A stretch of DNA of 64,000 nt from Lotus japonicus (taxonomy: Eukaryota; Streptophyta; Magnoliopsida; Fabales; Fabaceae), in NCBI RefSeq assembly GCF_012489685.1, contig NC_080045.1, forward strand, positions 47,327,096-47,391,095. Direction: 5' to 3'. A program made the position numbers and the translations under genes. The notes under the pieces were generated by a model. That model made no database searches. It saw only the letters and a program-made list of their open reading frames with translations, and was not told the DNA's origin. Of this stretch, positions 10,659 to 20,783 are shown one piece after another (within the stretch, counting starts at the first letter, position 1; each line of letters begins with the position of its first letter).

Positions 10659-12220
10659 TCTATATCTATATATATATATGTAAAGCACACTTGAGTTTTG
10701 CATTAAATACATAAGCAAAACACAAGTGTTGCATTGTATTAAAAGCATAATATTAAATAATAAAATTTTCTTTATAATAAATATATTAAACAATAAAATA
10801 AAAAACTGAAAAAATCATATTATCAAAAACTATTCAACTACTTACATTAAATAATAACATTCAAAAACTTCAAATTTTCTTGAATTTTACATTTCTAAAA
10901 TATTAAAAACTAAATTATAATATAAAATACTTTCAACAAAAAAGTTAATGATAAAATAATATTTATTAAAAAATAATTTAGGCAAAATAGTTTTAAAATT
11001 AAAATATTTCTATTTATATGTAAATGAGTCTTCAGTATACATTAAATCCATGAGACCATAAAACTCTCATACATTTGTATTAAAATACATTAAGAAACAG
11101 TAATTTTTCTTTGTAAAAAATATATTAAAAATTGAAGAAAAAAAATTATTGTCAAAAACTATTCAACTTCTTACATTAATAACAACATTCATCAACTTAA
11201 AATTGACTTTAAAAAAACTGAAATTGCCTTAAGTTTTTCATTTGACAAATATTAAAAGTTAAAATGAGTTAATAATCAAATAATATTTTTAAATAAATAT
11301 TTTTAGATAAACTTTTACAAAATTAAAAAATGCCACTAAAAGCTATTTAATATTAAATATAACATATATGTGAATTATCGAAAAAAATATTAAAATATAT
11401 CATGAGTAAAAATTACTCGATGAAGCATATAAGAAAAATAATAATGTCCAAAGTTGTGTAAATTTTTGTTGTGGAAAAGCTATCCACTTAATGTGATCGT
11501 AGAGCCTCGAAAGATGACTCTCATGGCTATCATTTATGAGGAAAAATTTAGAAACCAAATAAGTTGGATAAATTTAAATTCACTAGATAATATTTTACGT
11601 GATTTAAGTTATAAATTATAATAATTCAAAAAGTTTAAATTAATTTTTATTCTTGGTCTTGACAGGTCCCAACAAATATTGACTTTTCCGGTTAAAAGTA
11701 TAAAAAATAATATTAAAACTTATTTCCTGATTTTTTAGAAAGTAAAAATATATTCATTATAAGTGAGGGAATTAACAAGATACACAACTCTCCTCAAAGA
11801 GATAAAAAAAATGGCAAAGCCAGATAGTAACCATCCCCAAAGCCTAAGATTACTAACCCAAAGAACAACGAAAAAAGCTTATTTTAATGATTTTTTTTGT
11901 TACAATTTTATGATATTAAACACTTATTACTTAACCTTTTTGCCTAAATTTAAAAATTTCAAATTAATTTAAATAATTTTTCATATTATAAGTTTATAAA
12001 TTGTTTTTATACTAATAATAAAATATCAATAATTAGATTTGAGTATTATTAATTATTTTCACACAAAAAAACTCTAATTATATTTATTAAAATTTCTTAA
12101 CACAAATTTACTATATTTTTAATGAAAAACAATTTTAATTTAATTTAATTATAATAGTTTATATATAATTTTAAAAAATATTGTAAGTAAGCCCGTGCAA
12201 CGCACGGGTGTAATATCTAG
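10659..12220 (+). mobile_element. Non-autonomous Helitron inside copy C intron
   Basis: The element starts TCTATATC after an A and ends CTAG before a T. Near the right end is a perfect hairpin, CCCGTGC-AAC-GCACGGG, at about 12192-12208, followed by nine bases and CTAG at 12217-12220. These are Helitron features: 5' TC, 3' hairpin then CTRR, and insertion between A and T without duplication. The empty site can be seen in the related intron of copy A near 1640-1660. The 1562 bp interior is very AT-rich and has no Rep/helicase ORF. Confidence 0.88.
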
Positions 12221-12435
12221 TCATGAGTGTATGAGAAGCCTTCACCCTCAAATTTTTCACCAATGCTTACCACGACATTTCACACCGCTTTAGTGGTGGA
12301 TCCAATCCTACATATGAGTTTAAGAACAAGACGAAGACACATTAACAGTCGAACTTATAAACATTAACATATAAGAAGCCACTGCATCATTCCTTAAAGA
12401 GGATCGCACTACTTACATTGAATACACACGCACAA
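12221..12435 (-). repeat. Continuation of copy C intron sequence
   Basis: This is the reverse complement of about 1455-1650 in copy A, interrupted on its left by the Helitron. The next 300 bp (12436-12735) show no match within the window and no gene. Confidence 0.65.
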
Positions 12436-12745
12436 GAATTATTTTTGTCATTAAATTAGACAATAAATTAAAGATTAACTTCTATATTATATAACTATGC
12501 TCTAACATGTGACCTTACCCATGCCAAAATAGTAATGTACATACATAATAGATTCACAGGAGCGTGTGTATCATATGAAACATGCTAATTTTAGTAATTG
12601 ATGAAAAATATCCCTATTTCATTACTGAGTTAAAGGAAGCAACAAAAAGACAATGTGTCAAAATTTTATGAACTTATGGTAAAATAATAACAACACAAGA
12701 AACTTATACTTCAAACAAAAATTAAATTAACCTTCCTATTATCAA

Positions 12746-13149
12746 ATACGTCACTAAATAGATGAAATCTATGAATTCTCAAACATCTATAGCATTCTTA
12801 AACATCTATATCACTCTCCTAGGATTCAACAACCCCTTCCGGCAATAAACCAGGTCACAGAACTAGCGAGATTAATAATCTATATGGTCAGGAGGCCAGG
12901 ACTATAAGGAAGAAGAAGATTAAGATGAGGACGAAGAGGAGAAGGAAGAAAGATTGTTAAGATTTGTGTTATTTTTTCATGTGAAAATAGGCTTGGTATT
13001 TATAAGTGAAAAATAGTTAATAACAAGGTTTTATTGATAGTCCTAGCTAGCTTTTCTTTTTACTGTTTTGTGCAAGGGGAAAGGGAGGGGGAAGGGAGGC
13101 ATGGGTTGGGGTTGGATGGGAGGAGGAAGTGGAATAAAGGGGAGGAGAA
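12746..13149 (+). repeat. Second copy of the right-flank segment
   Basis: It matches 1880-2190 joined directly to 2807-2956. The match stops at 13149 where the gypsy-type LTR begins. The TRIM present in the first copy is absent here. Confidence 0.7.
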
Positions 13150-13468
13150 TGGACTGGGTGAGACCCTAGGGTCTTTCGCCCAGGAACGCCAGCTCAAGGC
13201 GACGAGCGGACCAAGGACTTGGGCCTCCTCCCAGAGGCCCAACCGGCCCATTAGGAACGGCCAAAGGCGCCAGGCCCAACTCCACATCTATAAATAGGGA
13301 ATGAATACCAATTGTAAAGTACTCTTAGCTCATTTGAGAAATAACAACTTGAAATTCAGTTACTTTCTCTCTCTAAAGCGGTTACGCTCTCATTCTCTCT
13401 AGGAATCTCACATCACGATCCTTACACTCTAGGTACTATACCTCATCTCTATGTTCTTTGATAGAACA
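13150..13468 (+). repeat. Left LTR of the gypsy-type element
   Basis: The LTR runs from TGGACTGGGTGAG to GATAGAACA just before the primer-binding site. Its first 123 bp recur at 19370-19492 with a few changes. It holds a TATAAATA box at 13289-13296, about 180 bp before the LTR end. Confidence 0.75.
13289..13296 (+). promoter_or_regulatory. TATA box in LTR
   Basis: TATAAATA lies in the LTR and is followed by a pyrimidine-rich TTTCTCTCTCT stretch, consistent with the element's own promoter. Confidence 0.6.
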
Positions 13469-13470
13469 TT

Positions 13471-13488
13471 TGGCGCCGTCTGTGGGGA
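13471..13488 (+). other. Primer-binding site
   Basis: TGGCGCCGTCTGTGGGGA follows the LTR by two bases. The same motif primes many plant Ty3/gypsy elements. Confidence 0.8.
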
Positions 13489-13585
13489 CCGTAGATTTCG
13501 ATTCCTGGACTACGTGGATTGCGATTTGATCCAGAGAAGTTCGATTTTCTGTGCGATTTTCTTCGGTTTCTAGATTTTTTGATCG

Positions 13586-15830
13586 ATGGAGACACGTCGT
13601 CGACGACGCGACGAAGATCAGGCGCGGCGACGCGGTTCACCTCCACGTCGCGTGAGAGGCAGGTCGCGACGCGAGCAAGTTCACCGTGAAGAAACCGATC
13701 AGTTAACTCCTCTGCCACCACCTTCACCTCCGCCTCCTACTTCTCCAACGCCTCCACTACCTTCTCCGCCAACTTCACCGGAGCAGCAAAGGTCACCGGT
13801 GCATTCCCCCGGAGCTTCGGAAGAGGAGATTCCGGCACCTCAAGCACCAATCTCCGGACAAGATAGGAGGCGCTTGGTCCGTAGCATCGATGATATACAG
13901 CAGCGAAACGATTACTTACAAGAACAGTTGGAATATTATCGTTACGAGCAACAAGATGAAGGGGAGCGCGAAGCGGAAGCTGTGGCTGAATTTGAACCGT
14001 TCTCGGCGGCGGTGAGGGAGGTGGCTATCCCGGATAACATGAAGAATATTGTCCTTGAGACTTATAGCGGGAAAGCTGATCCCAAGGAGCATCTGCTATA
14101 CTTTAACACAAAAAATGGTAATTAGTGCCGCTTCCGACGCAGTAAAGTGTAGGATGATTCCAGCTACGTTCAAAGGCATGATCATGGCGTGGTTCACAAC
14201 TCTACCCCGAGGATCGATCACGAATTTTCGTGATTTCTCATCAAAGTTCCTCGTCCAGTTTTCCGCCAGTAAAACCAAGCAGGTTACAATTGAGGATCTG
14301 TACAATGTCCGCCAGTCTGAGGGTGAGACTTTGAAGCAGTACGTGAAACGATTCAGCGCGGCGTCCGTCAAGATTGAGGAATCAGAGCTACATGCTTGTG
14401 CGCGTGCCTTCAAGAACGGGTTGCAGCCATGGAAGCTGAATAGAAAATTGAGCCGTAAGACAGCTCGGTCCATGGAAGAGATCCGCGCGCGAGCGAACAC
14501 CTACATTCTGGACGAGGAGGATGATGCTTTCAAGCGAAGGCGCGCGAAAAAGGAGAAGGATGGCGAACAGAGGGACGCATCGCCAGAAGGAAAACAGAGT
14601 AAGGAGAGAGAGGAGGGCAATAAGAGGCGAGATAGGAAAATGAGGGCAGGGGAAAAGGCTGTGAAGGAGCCATTGTACCCTAAGAGGGAAAACTTCGAGC
14701 GCCACAGACCGTGGCATCAGGCTGACTCTCGTCGGCGAGAGGAGTCAGGGAAGAGTCTAAATGCACATTTGACGGAGCTACTCCGTGAGGTCAAGGCGAC
14801 CAACGCAGTTGAGGAAGGCGAGAAGGAGACCGACCCGCCTCGAGCGGCGTTGGATAAAACAAAGTGGTGCGAGTATCATCGCTCAGCAGGCCATGACACG
14901 GGGGATTGCTTTACACTGAAAAACCAAATTGAGAGACTCATTTGGGCGGGGCGATCGCAGATGAATGACCGCAGCGATCGGTGGAATGGAGAACGACAGC
15001 AGGGAAACCGGTACAGAGGAGGTCGCCAGCAGGACGACCGCAAGAGGGATGACCGCCGCCGTACGCCAACCACTGACAAAAAGGAAACACTGGCGACAAG
15101 GAAGAAGGGGGCGGAAGAAACCTTTAATAAGGATCTTGAGTCGCCAGTTGGAACAATAAACACAATCGCGGGTGGCTTTGGTGGAGGCGGAGACACGGCC
15201 TCAGCGAGGCGAAGGCACGTAAGAGCAGTGACATTAGTGCAACAGTATGAGACCCCATTTGGTTTTCAATATCAAGATATTGTGATATCATCCACGGATT
15301 TCGAGGGGATCAAAACACACAAGGATGATCCTGTGGTTGTGATGATAAGGATCAACAGTTTCAATGTGCGGCGAGTTCTCTTAGACCAGGGGAGCTCTGC
15401 TGACATTATCTACGGCGATGCATTTGATCAGTTGGGACTTACGGACAAAGATTTGATGCCTTACACAGGAATATTGGTAGGCTTCTCGGGCGAGCAAGTC
15501 TGGGTACGCGGATATATAGATTTGGGCACAATTTTTGGTGTCGACGAAAACGCCAAGCTCCTCCGCGTAAGGTATCTTGTGTTGCAGGTCGTGGCGCCAT
15601 ACAACGTCATCATTGGAAGGAACACGCTCAATCGCCTCTGCGCGGTGATTTCAACAGCTCACCTGGCAGTAAAATATCCGCTGATGTGCGGAAGAGTGAG
15701 AAAGATTGTGGTTGATCAGAGGAGGGCGAGAGAATGTTATAACAAGTGTCTCAATCTGTATGGGAGAAAGGGGGCTGGCGAGGGACACATGTGTCATGAG
15801 GTTGAGGTCATCCAAGGTAATCAAGACTGA
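13586..15830 (+). pseudogene. gag-protease polyprotein with one frameshift
   Basis: The N-terminal frame (13586-14125) is arginine-rich, then proline-rich (PPLPSPPTSP), then acidic. It starts the gag domain (ETYSGKADPKEH) and breaks in the A-rich run near 14110. The second frame (to 15830) continues the gag core (AWFTTLPRGSI, LYNVRQSEGETLKQYVKRF). It then has a charged, coiled region, a CEYHRSAGHDTGDC zinc-knuckle-like motif (C-x8-H-x4-C with an upstream H), a second basic stretch and a retropepsin-like domain. The likely active site there reads LLDQGSSADI, with DQG in place of the usual DTG/DSG, and the C-terminal part has NVIIGRNTLN. No RT follows: the next 300 bp contain only the scrap SQERRLEKLVDDIL. 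The frameshift would prevent normal gag synthesis. Confidence 0.75.
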
Positions 15831-16104
15831 CAAGGGAGATCGAGGCAGATGATTGACAGAGGGATAGCAAGGTCAGGGAGCAGCCAAGGATAGAGCAGCC
15901 AAGGACAGGTTAGGATAGATGGATGGACGGGCAAGGACGGACAGTTCACGGACGCTCATGCAGAAGAGCGTTGGGCAGGTGTGATCGCGGATTTAGAGGC
16001 GTATAAATTCAGCAGAGGGGTGATGGCGATCGAGCCCAGGCTGACGGTCAGTCAAGAGAGGCGCCTGGAGAAGCTAGTAGATGATATTCTCAAGCAATAC
16101 TCCT

Positions 16105-16350
16105 AGCTCGACTATGATATGACGGTCGCCCAGTGGGAAAAATTCCCTGAAGGTGGCGATCCCAACACGACCTTGATGTCTGGGGATCGCTCCGGAAAAG
16201 TCCGGCGCGAACCGCTGCTACCCAGATAGCAACTCAACTAACATGTCACGTTCGCCCCGTGGGAAAAATTCCCTGAAGGTGGCAATCCCAACACGACCTT
16301 GATGTCTGGGGATTGCTCCGGAAAGTCCAGCGCGAATCGCTGACCTCTCG
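16105..16350. repeat. Two-copy tandem repeat, about 125 bp
   Basis: A unit containing GTGGGAAAAATTCCCTGAAG, then CAACACGACCTTGATGTC and GCTCCGGAAA occurs twice, around 16135-16230 and 16260-16345. It lies inside the gypsy-type element between protease and the antisense ORFs. Confidence 0.7.
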
Positions 16351-17021
16351 TTGGCGATGTGTGCGAATAAACTACTTATCTCAGGATAAGTTGCTTATCC
16401 CAAAAGTCTCCCCGAAATATGGGCAAACGAGACCTCCCCGAAACATGGGCAAGAATAAAACTAGGCAAAAGTCTGGGTAAACCTATATGGCCATTGGGTC
16501 CCTAACAACGGTAAGTCTTCGCCGGGATAAAACCGGCAAGGCCACACCTACTCTTATGGGAAATATCGGTGTGAAGAAAAGCCTCAGTCCCAGACTGAGC
16601 AAAAGTCCTAGTTTCCACCGGCACACATTCAAAATCGCTACACGAGCACAAAATACAAGTCTCAAAGGCATAAGGGCGAACACAAAAAAAAAAAAACACT
16701 CAAAGGATGGATAAGTGAAATCGCGACAAACTTCCATTAAATAACACGGAGCAACGTTAATTACAAAGGGTAAGAGAAAATCAATACAAGATACTCAAAC
16801 TGCATTAACATTTTATGTTTCCCTTGCGATTTCAGCAACCGCAAAATATTCAGCAGTGAAGCCTGAGGGGTCATCAGGGCCGACCAATCCGTGGGGGGTA
16901 ACCCTCTTGAAGGCTCCCATTCCAGTGAGGTTGATTCCTTCATAAAGATACTGGACTTGGGCCTTGGCGAGGAAAAAACCACGGCCACGCTCTTCCACAG
17001 CCTCAGCAGCAGCCTCAGCCA

Positions 17022-18640
17022 CTAACCTTGCTTGGAGAGTTCTGATCTCAGAATCTGCACGGTTTCTGCATCAACAACAGCTTTGGCCTTTGTCTCTAGT
17101 TGAGACTTCACCTCGGCGAGAGACTTGTTCGCCGACCCCAGCTCACTGCACAGGAACGCGATTTCTCTGTCCTTAACAATGCAGGTGGCCCTACTCGCGG
17201 CGATTGACTCGTTCTTCACCTCCAACTCCTTCTCCAGATCATCCCGCTCGTCCTTTAAGTCCTCCATTCTCTCTTCACAGGCGGATAAATCGGTCTCGCG
17301 ACCGTTCATCTCGATTCCCAAATTGTTCAGCTTTGTAGTCTGGGCCACCACTTGAGTCAGCAACCTGTCACGCTCTTCATACGCCTCCAATGTGGCGAGA
17401 CGATAACTCTCAGCCTTCTGGCAGAGCTCTTCAACTTCAGCGGCTGAGGGTGAATCTTGGGATAACTTGGCGAAGAGGCACCCCGCGCGCAAAAGGCTCG
17501 AAATAGCTTCTTGTGCCACACCATCAAGGTCAGGATTTTCAGCTCCCTTCATATTATTGAAGAAAGGATCAGTCATCATGAAGTCGACAGGAGTGGGTTG
17601 CTGGTATAAAGGAGAATTTTCCTTCTCGTCAGCGTTCAGATCCACGACGGCGGGGGAAGAAGGGCGAGGGGAAGGTGAGACGCCAGGAGCTTGATCCTCA
17701 TCACTGCGACTCGCTGTGTGGACTGGGGAGGCCCTGGGTGAGCTTACCCTAGCTTGTTGGGATGGATGGTCAGAAGGGAGGATTGTTTGAGGGAAATCAG
17801 AAGCAGCACCCTCAGGAGCACTTTGACCAACAAGAGTCTCCTTGGGAAGGGGCGAGGAGATCCTCGCCCTTGGGGTTGGGCTCATCCTCGCCCACCATGC
17901 CTTGGTGAGGAGCAGATGTTTCACCGGTTTTGGCGGCCTTGGCTCTCTTGACCTTTTTCTTTTTCTTTTTCAACTTTTGGGGCGAAGGAATCACGACCCT
18001 AGACTTTCCGTCTGTGCCAGGGTCGCCCCCTTTGGATTTTTGGGATTTTCTTGTGGAGCAGGGTTGAACAACGTCATCAGTAGGCCTCGGTGCCAGCTCG
18101 TCGATCTCCAGTGGAAGGACGGTGTCTGGTACTAACTCGCCAGACCCAAGAGCAGCAACATTTGGGGCTGTCCTGACAGTTTCGGAAGGAACAACATCGA
18201 TCGAAGATCCAAGCGTAGGATCAACCGAGGTGGATCCTTTGGTCCGCTTCTTTGAAGGGGAAGCGGCGGTCTCGGCATCAACATCCGCGGCAGCGTATTT
18301 CCTCTTGATCCTGTTAGTGTTAAAAACGGGAGGGAACTCAAACGCTTTAGCAGCAAGGGCGCACTTCAGTAAAGTTCATTCCTCCTAGGAATGAGTGGAG
18401 GGTGTTTTTGCAAGCGGCTTCAAGCAACTGTGAGCACTTGAGGATGGGGAGCCCAGCGAAAAAGCCAAGAATGATTTTATCGTCATCACTCAGCGACGCA
18501 TCTGACGGCAACGGAACGTCGCGAGGGCTCTTGGTCCAGTAGAAGGGGAACAGAGCAGTCCCGTCCCGGAGGGTGAAAGCTTCAGGGTTGATTTCACTCT
18601 CAATAAGGGGAAGTCCTCCGGGGGGAGGAGGGTTAACCAA
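17022..18640 (-). pseudogene. Antisense retrotransposon ORF, coiled coil
   Basis: Reading minus, 18640-18350 encodes a segment with LFPFYWTKSPRDVPLPSD and DDKIILGFFAGLP. It resembles the family annotated as putative gypsy-type transposon protein (Transposase_28-like). The frame is then broken at about 18350-18130. A lysine-rich linker (KLKKKKKKVKRAKAAK, 17980-17930) follows in another frame. The longest intact piece, 17022-17924 (300 residues), is Ser/Pro-rich and then a long heptad-rich coiled coil (EERDRLLTQVVAQTTKLNNL through DLEKELEVKN). Codon use is GC-rich like the sense gag. Antisense extra ORFs are known in some plant Tat-lineage gypsy elements. Their function is not established, and this copy looks decayed. 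Confidence 0.6.
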
Positions 18641-19369
18641 AGGAAGAGATGCGGGAGCGGCGCTGCGGGATCAAGAGGATCCTTTGGTGCGGCGTTGGGA
18701 AGTCATTTCTGCTAAAGGGAAGAATAGGGGTGAAAAGAGGAAAGGGCGCAAGGTTGTCAACTTTAGCAGATTGTAAGGATTTCAAAAGTGGTGAATGAGG
18801 GGGTGAGGGAGAATTTAAAGGGTGGATGAACAACGGTTTGGAAATCGTGCCCCATCATGGCAAAGGTGGAATGGTTACTCAAAGGAGTGTGGCGCGGATT
18901 TCGGGAAACAGGGGCAACGCATTAAATGAAAAGTTACAACGGCTGAAGCTTATTGGTTCGAATTCAAATTGGCAGGTTTTACTCTGATTTGAAGAGACGT
19001 TTCAAGGATAGCAGTTGAGATTCCGCAGATTTGCTGACATTTGCACCACTCCAGGGCGCTACGCGTGGCACAGGCTCAACACACGACAAAATATCACGAT
19101 TCAAAGCACGTGCGCAACTGGGACAAGGCAAGCGAACCAAGCGCCATCGCCACAAGTCCACTTGTGGACTTGATTCGCTAAGGGAACATAGCAAGAAGTT
19201 CAAAATGTTAATTTTTGAAGTTTTAATTATTGAGCCATGTTGGCCATTGTTCTCCGTTATTAGACTCTAAGTTTTAGCATTAATTAGTTTCTCATGACCG
19301 TCGCCTTAGTTTTTCTGCTTAAAGAAACACTTAGCTCTTATGCTTCGAGCTCGGTGTCTTGTGGACTTG

Positions 19370-19492
19370 TGGACTGGGCGAGACCCCAGGGTCCCTCGTC
19401 CAGGAACGCCAGCTCAAGGAGACGACCGGACCAAGGACTTGGGCCTCCTCCCAGAGGCCCAACCGGCCCATTAGGAAGGGCCAAAGGCGCCA
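19370..19492 (+). repeat. Partial right LTR of the gypsy-type element
   Basis: It matches 13150-13272 from TGGACTGGG to GGCGCCAG and then stops. Upstream sequence from about 19327 (CACTTAGCTCTTATGCTTCGAG) resembles 48917-48965 in the LTR-like remnant, so the true LTR start may be earlier. Confidence 0.7.
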
Positions 19493-19864
19493 GTTTTTCT
19501 CTGCAAAACCAACCACTCTCATTCCCTTGAAATCTTATGCTCCATCTCCAAAACCCCACCATTGATTAACTATTGATCATGACCATTAGTTTTTAATAAA
19601 ATGGATGGGTAGGATTAGGAGTAACTCTAGTTACTTTTTTTTGTTTTGAGTGAGTGAATCTCTCCTCATTAGGTAATAAATTTTAATTAATCATATCATA
19701 TCGGAAAATAAGGTTGTCAACAACATAGCGTATATATACATATTAAGGTGGCATCCCTAATATACACAATATTTACTCAATCTTAGTCTTCATTTATTCT
19801 TTAATTTTACTGGCTTCAACATCAAAGTGTTATGCATGTATATATTCAGGTTTGACATTCCCTT

Positions 19865-20215
19865 GCCCAAACATCCACTAGTAGGGCTCTTGCTTGCTTG
19901 GAGTCGAGGTCATACGGAGGTCATTTGTGTAGTGGATTGCGCTCAACTCGTGTCCTCTTTGGAAGTCAAGGAGAGTATGAGATTTTTGTCCAATGATCAA
20001 AGGTATTAAGAATGTGCTTGGGAAGGCTTGGATTGTTTCTCTTAACCGTGTCAACCAGGATTGCAATGCTTCTGCTGATTGGCTTGCTAAACTGGGTGCT
20101 TCCTCCCCTCTTTCGAGTGTTCGTTGTATTGAGGACCCCACTTAGAATTGAAGACCCTAATTACGAGGGACTCTTTGCTTGTTTTTAGTTTTCTTGTCTT
20201 TAGTGTCTTCCGAAG
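19865..20215 (+). pseudogene. LINE RNase H fragment
   Basis: Two frames together read LLLAWSRGHTEVICVVDCAQLVSSLE and then VNQDCNASADWLAKLGA, typical of the end of a plant LINE ORF2 RNase H domain. A frameshift separates them near 19990-20005. The end has a TTTTCTTGTCTTTAGTG tail and a short A run near 20215. This scrap lies about 570 bp upstream of the CFM3 start codon. Confidence 0.65.
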
Positions 20216-20738
20216 AAAAAAGTTATTAAATGTAAAGAGCTTTAAAGAGATATCCAATCATATTTTACCATTTTTTGTTAGGTATTTCTTTATTTTAATT
20301 TCTTTATTTATTATGTTACAAAATAATGAATTATTTCCCAAGGGGATGTGTGTGTATTTTTTTACATAGTTACCGAACTCTTTTCTTTTTTGTTTAAATA
20401 TTTTACCCTTCAAATATATTTTTAATGTAATTTACATTTTACACATCAGAAAATGTCCCAAATAATATTTTTAATATCGGAAAAATAAATAACACCCTTA
20501 AGAGATTGATCTTTCGATCTTGTCATCTCCAAATCATATGCCGCCAGCTGTTACCGCTTAAGCTTCAGAACAAATAATTCCCTTCTTTTTCGATGTACCC
20601 TAAACATTTAATTGTAATTAAAAAATGTCTACAAAAATTGAAAAAAATGTGGTGTGCCAAAGAGTGGAACAGAACACAGGACACAAAAGAGTTTCCTATC
20701 CTCTGCCGTTTGTCCCTGTCGCTCTGAAACAGAAGCAA

Positions 20739-20760
20739 GACACCATCATCATCATCATCC
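20739..20760 (+). repeat. (ATC)n tract in probable 5' UTR
   Basis: CACCATCATCATCATCATCC lies about 25-45 bp upstream of the ATG chosen for the CFM3 gene. Confidence 0.6.
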
Positions 20761-20783
20761 TTCAATTTTCCATGTGAATATCA

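Larger units (their letters stand above)
13150..19492 (+). mobile_element. Ty3/gypsy-type element lacking visible pol
   Basis: The left LTR (13150-13468) is followed by a primer-binding site, gag, a protease-like domain, a long region with no recognisable reverse transcriptase, RNase H or integrase, an antisense ORF cluster, and a partial right LTR (19370-19492, matching 13150-13272). The right LTR stops abruptly after GGCGCCAG. The left LTR may also lack its first bases, because similarity at the right copy seems to start further upstream. The element is therefore a truncated, probably non-autonomous retrotransposon that relied on a partner for pol. Confidence 0.8.

Noticed and set aside
14096..15196. 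Minus-strand ORFs opposite gag
   Set aside because: They are shadows of the GC-rich gag reading frame with no domain.
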